Origin: Sulfuritalea sp.
GTDB taxonomy: Bacteria > Pseudomonadota > Gammaproteobacteria > Burkholderiales > Rhodocyclaceae
DNA: 53,980 nt
Direction of reading: 5' to 3'
NCBI GenBank assembly: GCA_021738105.1
Contig: JAIPCS010000002.1
Coordinates: 1-53,980 of the forward strand
In this document: piece by piece, positions 1-8,465 of the stretch
How the letters are laid out: each line of letters opens with the position of its first letter
Numbering within the stretch: position 1 is the first letter of the stretch
Translations under genes and position numbers: made by a program
Notes under the pieces: model-generated
Database searches by the model: none
Told to the model about the DNA's origin: nothing
What the model saw: the letters and a program-made list of their open reading frames with translations, nothing else

Positions 1-1332
1 CCAAACGCCGCCGGCGAAGACATCGAAGCATTGGCCGAGGATGAAGAGCTTGAGGTTGAACAGGATACCGACGACGACGACGACGACGGCAGCGCACGAA
101 TTTCTGCCTCGCTTCTGCAACTCAAAATGGACTCCCTCGAACGCTTCTCGGTGATCCATGCGCTATTTGCCCGTTTGCAGCCGACCCTGGCCAAGAAGGG
201 CTCGCAAGACAAAGGCTATCTGCGTTTGCAGAAGCAGATTTCAGACGAGTTGATGAATATCCGCTTCACTGCGAAGTCGATCGAACGCCTGTGCGACTCG
301 GTTCGCGGAATGGTCGAAGCGGTGCGGAGTCACGAACGCAAGATCCTTCATTTTTGCGTGGATAAAGCGCACATGCCTCGCGCACAGTTCATCAAGACCT
401 TCCCCGGCCACGAGACCGACATGGAGTGGCTCAAGCATGAAGTGCAGTCGGGCAAACCTTATTGCGCCCAGCTCATGCGCGCCGCGCCGAACATTCTCGA
501 AGAACAGCAGCGCCTGATCGATCTGCAAAACCGCATCGGCATTCCGCTCAAGGAACTCAAGGACATCAACAAACAGATGTCCACCGGCGAAGCCAAAGCT
601 CGTCGCGCCAAGCGTGAAATGACTGAAGCCAACCTGCGCCTCGTAATCTCGATTGCAAAGAAATACACCAATCGCGGTCTGCAGTTTCTGGACTTGATCC
701 AGGAAGGCAACATCGGTCTGATGAAGGCGGTGGACAAATTCGAATACCGTCGTGGCTACAAGTTCTCGACCTACGCCACATGGTGGATTCGACAAGCGAT
801 TACGCGCTCGATTGCCGACCAGGCACGCACCATCCGCATTCCGGTGCATATGATCGAAACCATCAACAAGATGAACCGCATCAGCCGCCAGATTCTTCAG
901 GAAACCGGACTGGAACCTGATCCGGCGACCCTGGCGATAAAAATGGAAATGCCCGAGGAGAAGATCCGCAAGATCCTCAAGATCTCCAAGGAGCCGATCT
1001 CCATGGAAACGCCGATCGGCGACGATGACGACTCCCATCTGGGCGATTTCATCGAAGACCATGCCACACTTTCGCCGGGCGACGCTGCCTTGTTTGCCAG
1101 CTTGCGCGAGGTCACCAAAGATGTTCTTGACAGCCTGACACCGCGCGAAGCCAAGGTATTGCGCATGCGCTTTGGCATTGAAATGAATACCGATCACACG
1201 CTGGAAGAGGTTGGCAAGCAGTTTGACGTTACGCGCGAACGCATTCGGCAGATAGAAGCCAAGGCGTTGCGCAAACTGCGTCACCCGACACGTTCGGAAA
1301 AACTGCGCAGCTTTCTTGACTCAGAAACGTGA
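1..1332 (+). CDS. rpoD: RNA polymerase primary sigma factor RpoD (5' end outside the window)
   Basis: The reading frame is already open at base 1, so the N-terminal region 1.1 is missing and 443 residues remain. The visible part has an acidic Asp-rich linker, then the non-conserved region and the conserved regions 2 to 4. Region 2.3-2.4 appears as [20 protein letters not shown] (about 748-807), which melts and reads the -10 element. The final helix-turn-helix of region 4.2 is [20 protein letters not shown] (about 1228-1287), which reads the -35 element. The protein directs core RNA polymerase to housekeeping promoters. It ends with TGA at 1330-1332, followed by a hairpin and a tRNA gene. Identity is firm; only the start is unseen. 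Confidence 0.97.
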   Translation, partial: PNAAGEDIEALAEDEELEVEQDTDDDDDDGSARISASLLQLKMDSLERFSVIHALFARLQPTLAKKGSQDKGYLRLQKQISDELMNIRFTAKSIERLCDSVRGMVEAVRSHERKILHFCVDKAHMPRAQFIKTFPGHETDMEWLKHEVQSGKPYCAQLMRAAPNILEEQQRLIDLQNRIGIPLKELKDINKQMSTGEAKARRAKREMTEANLRLVISIAKKYTNRGLQFLDLIQEGNIGLMKAVDKFEYRRGYKFSTYATWWIRQAITRSIADQARTIRIPVHMIETINKMNRISRQILQETGLEPDPATLAIKMEMPEEKIRKILKISKEPISMETPIGDDDDSHLGDFIEDHATLSPGDAALFASLREVTKDVLDSLTPREAKVLRMRFGIEMNTDHTLEEVGKQFDVTRERIRQIEAKALRKLRHPTRSEKLRSFLDSET

Positions 1333-1343
1333 TCACGCAAGGC

Positions 1344-1370
1344 CAACGGCTCATGCAACGCGAGCCGTTG
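1344..1370 (+). terminator. Perfect hairpin between rpoD and tRNA-Ile, without a T-tract
   Basis: CAACGGCTC (1344-1352) and GAGCCGTTG (1362-1370) form a perfect 9-bp stem with a 9-base loop, 12 bases after the rpoD stop. The bases that follow (CAGATTAAC) contain no T-run, so this is not a canonical intrinsic terminator. It could be a weak or factor-assisted terminator, an mRNA 3'-end stabiliser, or a processing site ahead of the tRNA. Confidence 0.45.
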
Positions 1371-1382
1371 CAGATTAACAAA

Positions 1383-1458
1383 GGGCCTGTAGCTCAATGG
1401 TTAGAGCAGAGGACTCATAATCCTTTGGTTGCGAGTTCGAGTCTCGCTGGGCCCACCA
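1383..1458 (+). tRNA. tRNA-Ile(CAU), CCA encoded
   Basis: A 76-base cloverleaf with encoded CCA. The anticodon loop is CTCATAA with anticodon CAT. The sequence resembles the minor isoleucine tRNA (E. coli ileX type) rather than elongator or initiator tRNA-Met, so the first anticodon base would be modified to lysidine by TilS to read AUA. The T-arm reads GCGAGTTCGAGTCTCGC. The acceptor stem pairs 1383-1389 with 1448-1454 and contains two G-T pairs. Calling it Ile rather than Met is a judgement from overall similarity, because the anticodon alone is ambiguous. Confidence 0.85.
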
Positions 1459-1589
1459 GGATTCGACACGGTTGGCAGCAAGTAACAGTAGTGGCTTTGC
1501 TTCACAGTCGGCTGCAGGCACAGGATAGGAGAATCTGAGATATGCAACCGGTCGATTCCAAATCGTCACCTTCACGGGGAGCACTTGAT

Positions 1590-1835
1590 ATGCAAGAAAT
1601 TATGCAATACCTTAAAGACAACGGTCAGCGCTTCGACTCGGAAATCGCTGCGGCGACCGGGCTCTCGCTGGCAAAAGTTCGGCGTTCTATTACAGACCTG
1701 TCGGCTCGCGGTGAGATTTCAAAGTGCAGCGTCACGCGATTCAACAATGGCGAGAAGATTGAAGCCGTGCTCTGTCGCGTCGCTGGATACATTCCGCCCA
1801 AGAGCCCTGGCAGGAAACCCGGCGCATCGAGCTAG
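1590..1835 (+). CDS. Small winged-helix DNA-binding protein
   Basis: An 81-residue protein beginning MQEIMQYLKDNGQRFD. The pattern of a helix, then 'DSEIAAATGLSLAKVRRSITDL' shortened here to its core (GLSLAKVRRSITDL), then a basic wing resembles the winged helix-turn-helix of MarR/ArsR-like regulators. The ATG at 1590 has GGGGAG 8 bases upstream. An in-frame ATG at 1542, preceded by AGGAGA, would give a 97-residue form with a poorly structured N-terminal extension. The gene stands alone after the tRNA, with an oppositely oriented gene next. Its target is unknown. The C-terminal tail PKSPGRKPGASS is basic and may be disordered. Confidence 0.7.
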   Translation: MQEIMQYLKDNGQRFDSEIAAATGLSLAKVRRSITDLSARGEISKCSVTRFNNGEKIEAVLCRVAGYIPPKSPGRKPGASS

Positions 1836-1949
1836 GCACCTGGACCCGGCAGCGCGGGCAGTAGTCAAACCCTGTTTGCGCTGCACGTCCACGTCACAAG
1901 TTTGCTCGAGATCGGCCACCGCTGCGCCGGTTCGCCTCACCAATAAAGC

Positions 1950-3329
1950 TCAAACATTACTGCGCGACGCAAGCGGAATCATCCGATCGCGCGCCTTGAC
2001 CAGAATGCGGTAGCTATCGCGCTCGAACACAGGCGCTGACGCTTCGAGCAACGCATACAAATCCGCTTCATCGCACACGGTACCCAGATGCCGCCAATGG
2101 TGGATCAGGTGCACCTCACCGCCCTCTTTGATCCAGGCCGGACCCGAAAAGGGCCACGGCTCGATCTTGTGGCGGCTCAGCGCCGCCATCAGCCGCGCAC
2201 TGTGCGACAACACCGGCTCCTTGCCAACACACGCGCCCTTGCATTGCTGCAACTGGTAGGCAAAGCATGGCTTGCCGGGTTTCACCGACTCAAGGCCGAG
2301 CAGCCCATGGCATAGCTGATGAGACTTCGCCAGTTCCGTCAATACCCGTTTGGCTTCCCTCGCGCTTTTGAACGGCCCGTACCAATGCGCCTGCGGTCTA
2401 AACTCGTAGGCACCCGAAGGCATGAGCTCCGGCCGCCACTCCCCCGGATGTTTTTCGATCAACTGCCAGAAGCAGAGTTCGCCATTGCGGCGCAGACTAC
2501 GATTGTGAATCGGCAGCAATTGCTTGATCAGTGACGCTTCCTTGAGCAGCGCACCGATCTCACCACCGGTTTCGATGTACTCAATACGCTTGACCTGCCG
2601 CGCCAGATCCATTTCCCGGGCCGCCGTGTGATCGGCAGCAAAGTGCGACAGCACGCGCTTTTTTAATTCCTTGCTTTTGCCGACATACAGCGGCAACTGG
2701 TTCTCGCCGTAGAACAGATAGACCCCCGGCCCGTCCGGCAAGTCGTCGATCATTGAGGGCTCGATCCCGGCCGGCAGGCTGGGGCGCGCCGTCAGTGTCC
2801 TGAGCGTCTCGGCCAGCAATTCGGGTGCGATATCGGCCTGAACACGATTCCAGAATTGGTGGATCAACCGGGCATCGCCCAAAGCCCGGTGCCGGCTGCT
2901 CACCTCAAGACCGTGGCGCTCGATCAGGCTGTCCAGATTGTGTTTGGCGTGCTGCGGAAAAAGTTTGCGTGAGAGTTTCACGGTGCACAAGACAGTGGCG
3001 CGAAAATCCTGCCCGATCCGTTTGAACTCATTTTTCAAAAAGCCATAGTCGAAGCGCGCATTGTGGGCGATGAAAAGACGCCCCTCAAGGCGCGCCTTGA
3101 CGTCGACTGCCACGTCGGCGAAGTCGGGAGCCTGTGCCACCATGGCGTTCGATATCCCCGTCAGTCTTTCAATGAAACCGGAAATCGGGGTGCCCGGATT
3201 CACCAGACACGACCACTCGCGCACGCCGGACTCGTCGACTTCGACGATGCCGATCTCGGTAATGCGATCGGTGGTTGCCGTGGCACCGGTGGTTTCCAGG
3301 TCGACAAAAGCCAGTGCAGGAAAGGACAT
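1950..3329 (-). CDS. DnaQ-like 3'-5' exonuclease fused to a GIY-YIG (Cho-like) nuclease
   Basis: A 459-residue two-domain nuclease. The N-terminal part is a DEDDh exonuclease like the DNA polymerase III epsilon subunit. Visible active-site residues are D10 and E12 (in FVDLETTG), D94 (in AHNARFD), H147 and D152 (in HRALGDA). The second part carries a GIY-YIG nuclease motif, with GVY at 202-204 and YVG at 215-217, as in UvrC and Cho. A Cys-containing segment (PGKPCFAYQLQQCKGAC) follows, as in Cho/UvrC relatives. Fusions of this kind are known in beta- and gammaproteobacteria and are thought to act in DNA repair. The start was set at ATG (complement of 3327-3329) because the exonuclease fold begins there. 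No good ribosome-binding site precedes it, and the open frame runs further upstream without homology. Confidence 0.9.
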   Translation of the reverse strand: MSFPALAFVDLETTGATATTDRITEIGIVEVDESGVREWSCLVNPGTPISGFIERLTGISNAMVAQAPDFADVAVDVKARLEGRLFIAHNARFDYGFLKNEFKRIGQDFRATVLCTVKLSRKLFPQHAKHNLDSLIERHGLEVSSRHRALGDARLIHQFWNRVQADIAPELLAETLRTLTARPSLPAGIEPSMIDDLPDGPGVYLFYGENQLPLYVGKSKELKKRVLSHFAADHTAAREMDLARQVKRIEYIETGGEIGALLKEASLIKQLLPIHNRSLRRNGELCFWQLIEKHPGEWRPELMPSGAYEFRPQAHWYGPFKSAREAKRVLTELAKSHQLCHGLLGLESVKPGKPCFAYQLQQCKGACVGKEPVLSHSARLMAALSRHKIEPWPFSGPAWIKEGGEVHLIHHWRHLGTVCDEADLYALLEASAPVFERDSYRILVKARDRMIPLASRSNV

Positions 3330-3348
3330 GAATTGAGAACGGAAAATT

Positions 3349-3358
3349 GGGGGGGGGG
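3349..3358. repeat. G10 homopolymer tract in a divergent intergenic region
   Basis: Ten consecutive G (on the plus strand), followed by A and GGGG, lie in the 69-base gap between the minus-strand nuclease start (3329) and the plus-strand radical SAM start (3399). Both promoters must lie in or near this gap, or within the neighbouring genes. Long homopolymers in promoters can vary in length by slipped-strand mispairing. Confidence 0.9.
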
Positions 3359-3398
3359 AGGGGATCATACCGCCCGTCGCCCTGCGATAATTGCCCGC

Positions 3399-4298
3399 AT
3401 GAATGAAGGCTATCCCATCCGCTACGTTGATCCTGTATTCCGCCCGCCCAGCGAGGCAGACTCGCTGATACTGCCGGTGACAGACGGCTGCTCGTGGAAC
3501 CAATGCACCTTCTGTGAAATGTACACTGCGCCGCAGAAGAAATTCCGCGCGCGCAACACAGAGGAAACGCTGGAGACACTGCGCCGCTGCGGCGAGCGCT
3601 TCGGCAACGGGATCCGCCGGGTGTTTCTTGCCGACGGCGATGCGCTCGTCCTGCCCACCCGGCGTCTGCTCGAAATTCTCGCGGCCATCCACGAGCACCT
3701 GCCATCGGTGCGTCGCGTCTCCAGCTATTGCCTGCCGCGCAATCTCAAAAAGAAATCCGTGGACGAACTCAAGCAACTGGCCGCCGCAGGTCTCAGCATG
3801 GCTTATGTCGGCGCCGGATCGGGCGACGACGACGTGCTGGCCAGGGTGCACAAGGGCGAAACGTTCGACAGCACCTGCGAAGCACTCGACAAACTGCAAC
3901 AGGCCGGTATCAAGCGCTCGGTAATGATCCTCAATGGTCTGGGCGGCAAAACTTTGTCGCGGCAACACGCCGAGAATTCCGCGCTCCTGGCCAATGCGAC
4001 CCAGCCCGAGTTTCTCGCCACGCTGGTGGTGAGCTTCCCGCAGGGCGAGGAACGCTTTCGTGCCGGATTTGCGGAATGGATGCCCTGCACCCAGGCCGAA
4101 CTGTTTGCGGAAATGGAAATATTGATCTCGACACTGGACCTCAAGCGCACCGTATTTCGCAGCGATCATGCCTCGAATCGCCTGGTGCTGAAGGGAACAC
4201 TGGGTGCAGAAAAAGAGCGCCTGCTCAGCGAAATCCGGACCGCCATCGCCCGCCCGGAGAATGCCAGGCTGCGCCCGACATGGGTGCGCGGGCTGTGA
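3399..4298 (+). CDS. Radical SAM protein of unknown substrate
   Basis: A 299-residue protein with three clustered cysteines, C31, C36 and C39, in DGCSWNQCTFCEMY. This is a CX4CX2C spacing, not the classical CX3CX2C, but it is typical of a group of uncharacterised radical SAM proteins with GCSWNxCTFC motifs. The cysteines should bind the 4Fe-4S cluster that cleaves S-adenosylmethionine. A GAGSGDD segment near residue 148 fits the GXIXGXXE-like region of the SAM-binding barrel. The ATG at 3399 was chosen because similarity starts at MNEGYPIRYV, while the longer open frame runs through the divergent nuclease. No ribosome-binding site is obvious. The gene is alone, with no operon partner to suggest a substrate. 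Confidence 0.85.
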   Translation: MNEGYPIRYVDPVFRPPSEADSLILPVTDGCSWNQCTFCEMYTAPQKKFRARNTEETLETLRRCGERFGNGIRRVFLADGDALVLPTRRLLEILAAIHEHLPSVRRVSSYCLPRNLKKKSVDELKQLAAAGLSMAYVGAGSGDDDVLARVHKGETFDSTCEALDKLQQAGIKRSVMILNGLGGKTLSRQHAENSALLANATQPEFLATLVVSFPQGEERFRAGFAEWMPCTQAELFAEMEILISTLDLKRTVFRSDHASNRLVLKGTLGAEKERLLSEIRTAIARPENARLRPTWVRGL

Positions 4299-5483
4299 TC
4301 ATCGATACCTGCAGCGCATAACAACAGGCTGCACGCAATAATCTACCGGTACCGCAAAAAGTCGGCGCTGGCGAGACGGTGAGTTGCTGAAGTGGCATCC
4401 CGAATACTCGCCATCAGTCAGTTTCAGCCGGTCTACAAACTCCTCCTCCGACTTGGAAAATTCACTCTTCCCGGGTAACTCTAAGTATTGCAGTCATCGC
4501 GGACACTGGTTTTTACACAGTCTGAGCCGGGTGCTGCTTTACCCCACTGGCCGGTTCGGAGGAGCGAAATCTCAGTGACGGCTTTCCGGCGCCAAGCTTG
4601 GCGGGGTCGATGCGTGCTCGGTGCCCATTGCGGTCGGTAGTGAAAAATGGAAGCGGACCTTCACCAGGAATGTGGAAAGTGCGGAAGTCACCATTCGCTA
4701 TGTGTTAGCGAGCGATATTGTCGCCTGAACTTCGGCAATGCAGCGGGGTCCGTCATAGACGATGCCGTAGGCATGATATTTGAGCGGCAGGTTTCAGGAC
4801 AGGACCGGCCGTTCCAACGGGTTGAATCTGATTAAAGTGAAGGCTCGGACCCGGCTGCAGGCCGTCATTGCCGGCGCCGTAAGTAGTGTTTCCGAGCGTC
4901 ATGTCGAAATTCCTTAGCTGTCATTTGCGGCTTGCGTTCCGGTTTCAACCCGGGCAAATAAGACGGCCACCAAATAGCCCTCGTGGTTTCAGTTTTCCCT
5001 CTATACGCAACCAGCAATTCGCGGGCACCCTCGACCCTGACCCAAGCAACCGCGCAGTAAAGACGGGACCGTCGGTTGGAGTCTGAGGTTACGCCTTCAG
5101 TGGTAGACTCCAGCCCGATCTTTGGCTAGTCTGCCGCTCGCCAAGATTCTCGCCCAGACCCCGCGATGCGATTTTGAAGGCTAACTGTCCTCCTGAAGCA
5201 AAGGCGACCTCTTAGCCACGGACACGACGCATTTCTATCGCGGTATTGATTGGACGAGGCTGCTGTTTATGTGTAGCGATATGGGAAATACAATCGGCTT
5301 GCCTGACTACCGGCGAAAAGCCAGCACTCAGTTCAGCGCCATCAGGGCGTACGGAATGATAGATGCCCTGAGTCTTTGCTGTGCCGCTTTGCCTTCACCC
5401 GCCAAGTTCCGCATTTGGATAACCGTGCGCGTGTTTCGTGTTGCGGGGCTGGCCCTCGGTACATCCTTCAACGAAGGCCGGCG
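4299..5483. other. 1.2 kb stretch without a recognisable gene
   Basis: Between the radical SAM gene and the HD-GYP gene only short open frames (up to about 70 codons) occur on either strand. None shows a recognisable domain, good coding character or a convincing ribosome-binding site. No tRNA, repeat array or clear terminator was found. The stretch could be decayed coding sequence or hold an unrecognised small RNA, but nothing specific supports either. Confidence 0.6.
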
Positions 5484-8198
5484 ATGAATCTGATACTTGG
5501 ATTCGCAATCAGGTTACTGAATCGTTACCGGTATCCACAAAAGTTCCTATTGATGGGGGCGATCATCTTTTTGCCCATTGCTCTGACACTTTTCCTCCTC
5601 AACGAGGAATTGAGCGTGAAGATCAATGCCATGCAGAAAGAGCGAGTGGGTCTCAAATACGCGTCCGCGCTGCGAACCTTGCTGAAGCACATGCAGGAGG
5701 ACAGGGGCATGACTGCAGCGTACCTTGGGGGCGACGCCACGTTTGGTCCCCGGATTTGGGCCAAGCATGGCCAGCGCGACGATGCCATCAAGGCAATCGA
5801 CACTCTGAACGAGCGGTATGGCGACTCTCTGAAGATAACGGAACGATGGAGCAGCGTAGCGAAACGCCTTCAGGATCTCGAAGCGCAAGAGCGAGGACCC
5901 GGCGTCATAGCCGAACAGAGCTTTCGCGACCATACCGTGGCAATAGACGACTTGCTCTCCTTGTTTCAGCATCTCGCAAACCTGTCGGGCCTGGCGTTCG
6001 ACACGAGCCTCGACAGCGACAGTTTGCAGTCCGTCATCATTGTCCAATTGCCAAGATTGAGCGAAGCTCTGGGCCAGATCAGGGCCACAACAACCTTGGG
6101 CGCGTCAAGAGGCAAGATCACCCAAGAAGATCGGGTCGATATCTACATGCGTTACGGATCGGCCCAGTCGCTCGTGAAAGATGCGGCCAACGCATACAGG
6201 ATCAGCTTCGAGAGCAATCCGAGCCTGAAAAATAAACTTGAAGCCCGGGCCGACGCGATCCGTGCCAACGTCGATAAATTCCTCGAACTGGAAGGCGTGC
6301 TCCTCAATAAAAACCAGCCGACCGACAGCGCGGAAGATTATTTCAAGGCCGCCACAAGGTCCATTGACGAAATTTACCGGGCACTCGATGTGACGGCCGT
6401 CGCGCTTGATGATCTGCTTGCGGCAAGGGTGGACGAACTCGGACGGAAGCAGCAACTCGCATGGGCCGCAGCCGGGCTGGGGCTAATCGCGATCTTTTGG
6501 CTGTTCCTGGCCTTTTCTTTCTCGATCGCTCGATCCATCGGCGAACTAAGCGACTCCGTAAGGCGCATCCTGCTTGGCGATTTTTCAGCGCGCCTCAAGG
6601 TTTCCTCACGTGACGAACTTGGTGAACTGACCCATCACTTCAACGAAATGTCCATTCGTCTTGAAGGTCATATTGAATCGCTGACCCGAAAATCAGCGAA
6701 ACTCAAAGCACAGAATGCCTTGATCGAGTCGAGCGACTACGCAATCCGGCAGATTTCCATGAGTACCGCCGATCTCCTGTCGGCACGCAATGTCAAGGAT
6801 TTCGCCGAAAAGTCCCTGAGGGTTCTCGGGCGCATTCTGCATACCCCAACTGACTGCCTGTTTTGCATCAGGGACAACGGAACTCGGCAGAGCCTCGTCA
6901 TTGCCGGAACCGGCCGGTTTGCCAGCATGACAATTGGTCCCATAGCCGATTTTGATGATGTCTCGGTACGGCAACGAATTGATTCGGGCCTGGATGTTGC
7001 GAATGCGGCTGCGGAAAGCCGTTGGGCCGTGTGGGAGATACCGGTTTCTGGCGAGCAATCCCTCTTGATATACCTGGAATGCATTCAGCTAGATGGAATG
7101 ACGATCGACTGGAACGTAAAAGCTCTGTTCGGCAATCTCGTGACAACGACCTTCGGCTACTTGACCAGTCTGGGAACAGTCAAGCTTGCTCATCAGGCTG
7201 CGGTCGTCGCCCTGGCCGATTTGGCCGAATGCAAGGATACCGATACGGGAGAACATGTCATGCGGGTTGCCCACATGACGGACGAAATCATCTGGGTGCT
7301 GCGTGAAGAAAACTGCTTTTCCGGCGAACTGACCGACGAGTTCGTCGAACAGGTAGGCACGGCCAGCATTCTCCACGATGTGGGCAAAGTAGCGATTCCC
7401 GACCGAATTTTGCTCAAACCCGGGAAGCTGGATGCGCAGGAGCGAAAAGTGATGGAGGCCCACACGGTCCAGGGCTGCGCAATTCTGGCCCGGGCCGGCC
7501 GGGTCGCCCAGGGAACTTTGTACCTTTCCGTGGCGGCCCAGGTCGCTGAAAGCCATCACGAGCAATATGATGGCAGCGGTTATCCGAAGGGACTGAAGGG
7601 CGATGCTATTCCACTGGCGGCGAGAATCGTGGCCGTGGTGGACGTCTTCGATGCGCTCAGTAGCAAACGCCCCTATAAGGAGCCGTGGCCCATTGATCAG
7701 GTGACTGATTACATCCGGGAGAAGGCGGGCAGCCAGTTCGACCCCGTGGTGGTGGAGGCCTTTCTAATGGCCATGGACCGGCGCTCAAAGGTCAGTCGGA
7801 TCGTGTGGACCAGCGAGATGAGTGTTGGCCATCCGAGCCTCGACAATGACCATATCAAACTGGTCGACCTCATTAATCAGATAGCCACGGCTCAATCGAC
7901 GGGAAACCAGAATTACGTTGCCTATGCCCTGGAGGAATTGTCTTCCTATGCAAAGGATCATTTCCGGAGCGAAGAAGATCACATGGTGGCTATCGACTAT
8001 CCTGACTTTGAGACCCACCGCCTTGCGCACAAGAGTTTTACCGATAGGGTGAACCTGGTCAGATGGCAATATCAGCAGGGACTCCGGGATCATCTGAATG
8101 AGACGCTTCTCAAGTTCCTTACCAATTGGCTACGCACTCATATTCTGGAATTGGATCAGCGCTACCATCGCATCAGCTCGGAGGCGAGTGGTACCTGA
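5484..8198 (+). CDS. Membrane HD-GYP c-di-GMP phosphodiesterase with C-terminal hemerythrin domain
   Basis: A 904-residue sensor-effector. A membrane helix near residues 16-35 is followed by a helical periplasmic region resembling nitrate/nitrite-sensing-type domains (MQEDRGMTAAYLGG). Then come a second membrane helix (about 345-370), a HAMP linker, a GAF-like region and an HD-GYP domain. The HD pair is H631-D632 in HDVGK, and the signature HHEQYDGSGYP spans 691-701, so the core that hydrolyses cyclic di-GMP looks intact. The C-terminus from W775 is a bacteriohemerythrin with all expected di-iron ligands: H790 (DNDH), HxxxE in HFRSE, HxxxH in HRLAH, and HxxxxD in HILELD. O2 or redox control of c-di-GMP breakdown is inferred. 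The ATG at 5484 has GAAGG upstream; the frame extends 36 codons further without homology. Confidence 0.92.
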   Translation: MNLILGFAIRLLNRYRYPQKFLLMGAIIFLPIALTLFLLNEELSVKINAMQKERVGLKYASALRTLLKHMQEDRGMTAAYLGGDATFGPRIWAKHGQRDDAIKAIDTLNERYGDSLKITERWSSVAKRLQDLEAQERGPGVIAEQSFRDHTVAIDDLLSLFQHLANLSGLAFDTSLDSDSLQSVIIVQLPRLSEALGQIRATTTLGASRGKITQEDRVDIYMRYGSAQSLVKDAANAYRISFESNPSLKNKLEARADAIRANVDKFLELEGVLLNKNQPTDSAEDYFKAATRSIDEIYRALDVTAVALDDLLAARVDELGRKQQLAWAAAGLGLIAIFWLFLAFSFSIARSIGELSDSVRRILLGDFSARLKVSSRDELGELTHHFNEMSIRLEGHIESLTRKSAKLKAQNALIESSDYAIRQISMSTADLLSARNVKDFAEKSLRVLGRILHTPTDCLFCIRDNGTRQSLVIAGTGRFASMTIGPIADFDDVSVRQRIDSGLDVANAAAESRWAVWEIPVSGEQSLLIYLECIQLDGMTIDWNVKALFGNLVTTTFGYLTSLGTVKLAHQAAVVALADLAECKDTDTGEHVMRVAHMTDEIIWVLREENCFSGELTDEFVEQVGTASILHDVGKVAIPDRILLKPGKLDAQERKVMEAHTVQGCAILARAGRVAQGTLYLSVAAQVAESHHEQYDGSGYPKGLKGDAIPLAARIVAVVDVFDALSSKRPYKEPWPIDQVTDYIREKAGSQFDPVVVEAFLMAMDRRSKVSRIVWTSEMSVGHPSLDNDHIKLVDLINQIATAQSTGNQNYVAYALEELSSYAKDHFRSEEDHMVAIDYPDFETHRLAHKSFTDRVNLVRWQYQQGLRDHLNETLLKFLTNWLRTHILELDQRYHRISSEASGT

Positions 8199-8465
8199 GA
8201 GACAATTGGAAGCCTTATGATGATTGCCTGTGATGATCCAATAAATTGGTGCTCTCTTTTCGGATTGACCCCGGGTGTCGGCAGAGACTGGCCTGCTCTT
8301 CTTTTCGGTGCCATGCACCAAGTTCAAAGGCAGCACTAACCAGCGGGTGAAGACCTTATTCGATAACCAATAGGCGACTGAAGTTGGCCGACAGGGCCGG
8401 ATTCCGGCAATACGCACCGCTATCGCTTGCACCGTCCTTTAGAAATTCAATATCAAGTCATCAAA

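Noticed and set aside
241..1284. Long minus-strand open frame (347 codons) opposite rpoD
   Set aside because: It is a shadow of the strongly conserved rpoD coding frame; its translation shows no domain and no ribosome-binding site.
3063..3398. Upstream extension of the radical SAM frame
   Set aside because: It overlaps the start of the divergent nuclease gene and shows no domain; the ATG at 3399 fits the family start.
3330..4169. Upstream extension of the minus-strand nuclease frame, which would make a 739-residue protein
   Set aside because: The exonuclease fold starts at the Met at 3329; the extension lies opposite the radical SAM gene and has no homology.
4753..4902. A 49-codon minus-strand frame with a passable ribosome-binding site in the gene-poor stretch
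   Set aside because: The translation is low in complexity of structure and has no recognisable similarity; too short to support.
8238..8249. Short palindrome CCAATAAATTGG after the HD-GYP gene, considered as a terminator
   Set aside because: The stem is only 5 bp and AT-rich, without a following T-run of useful length.
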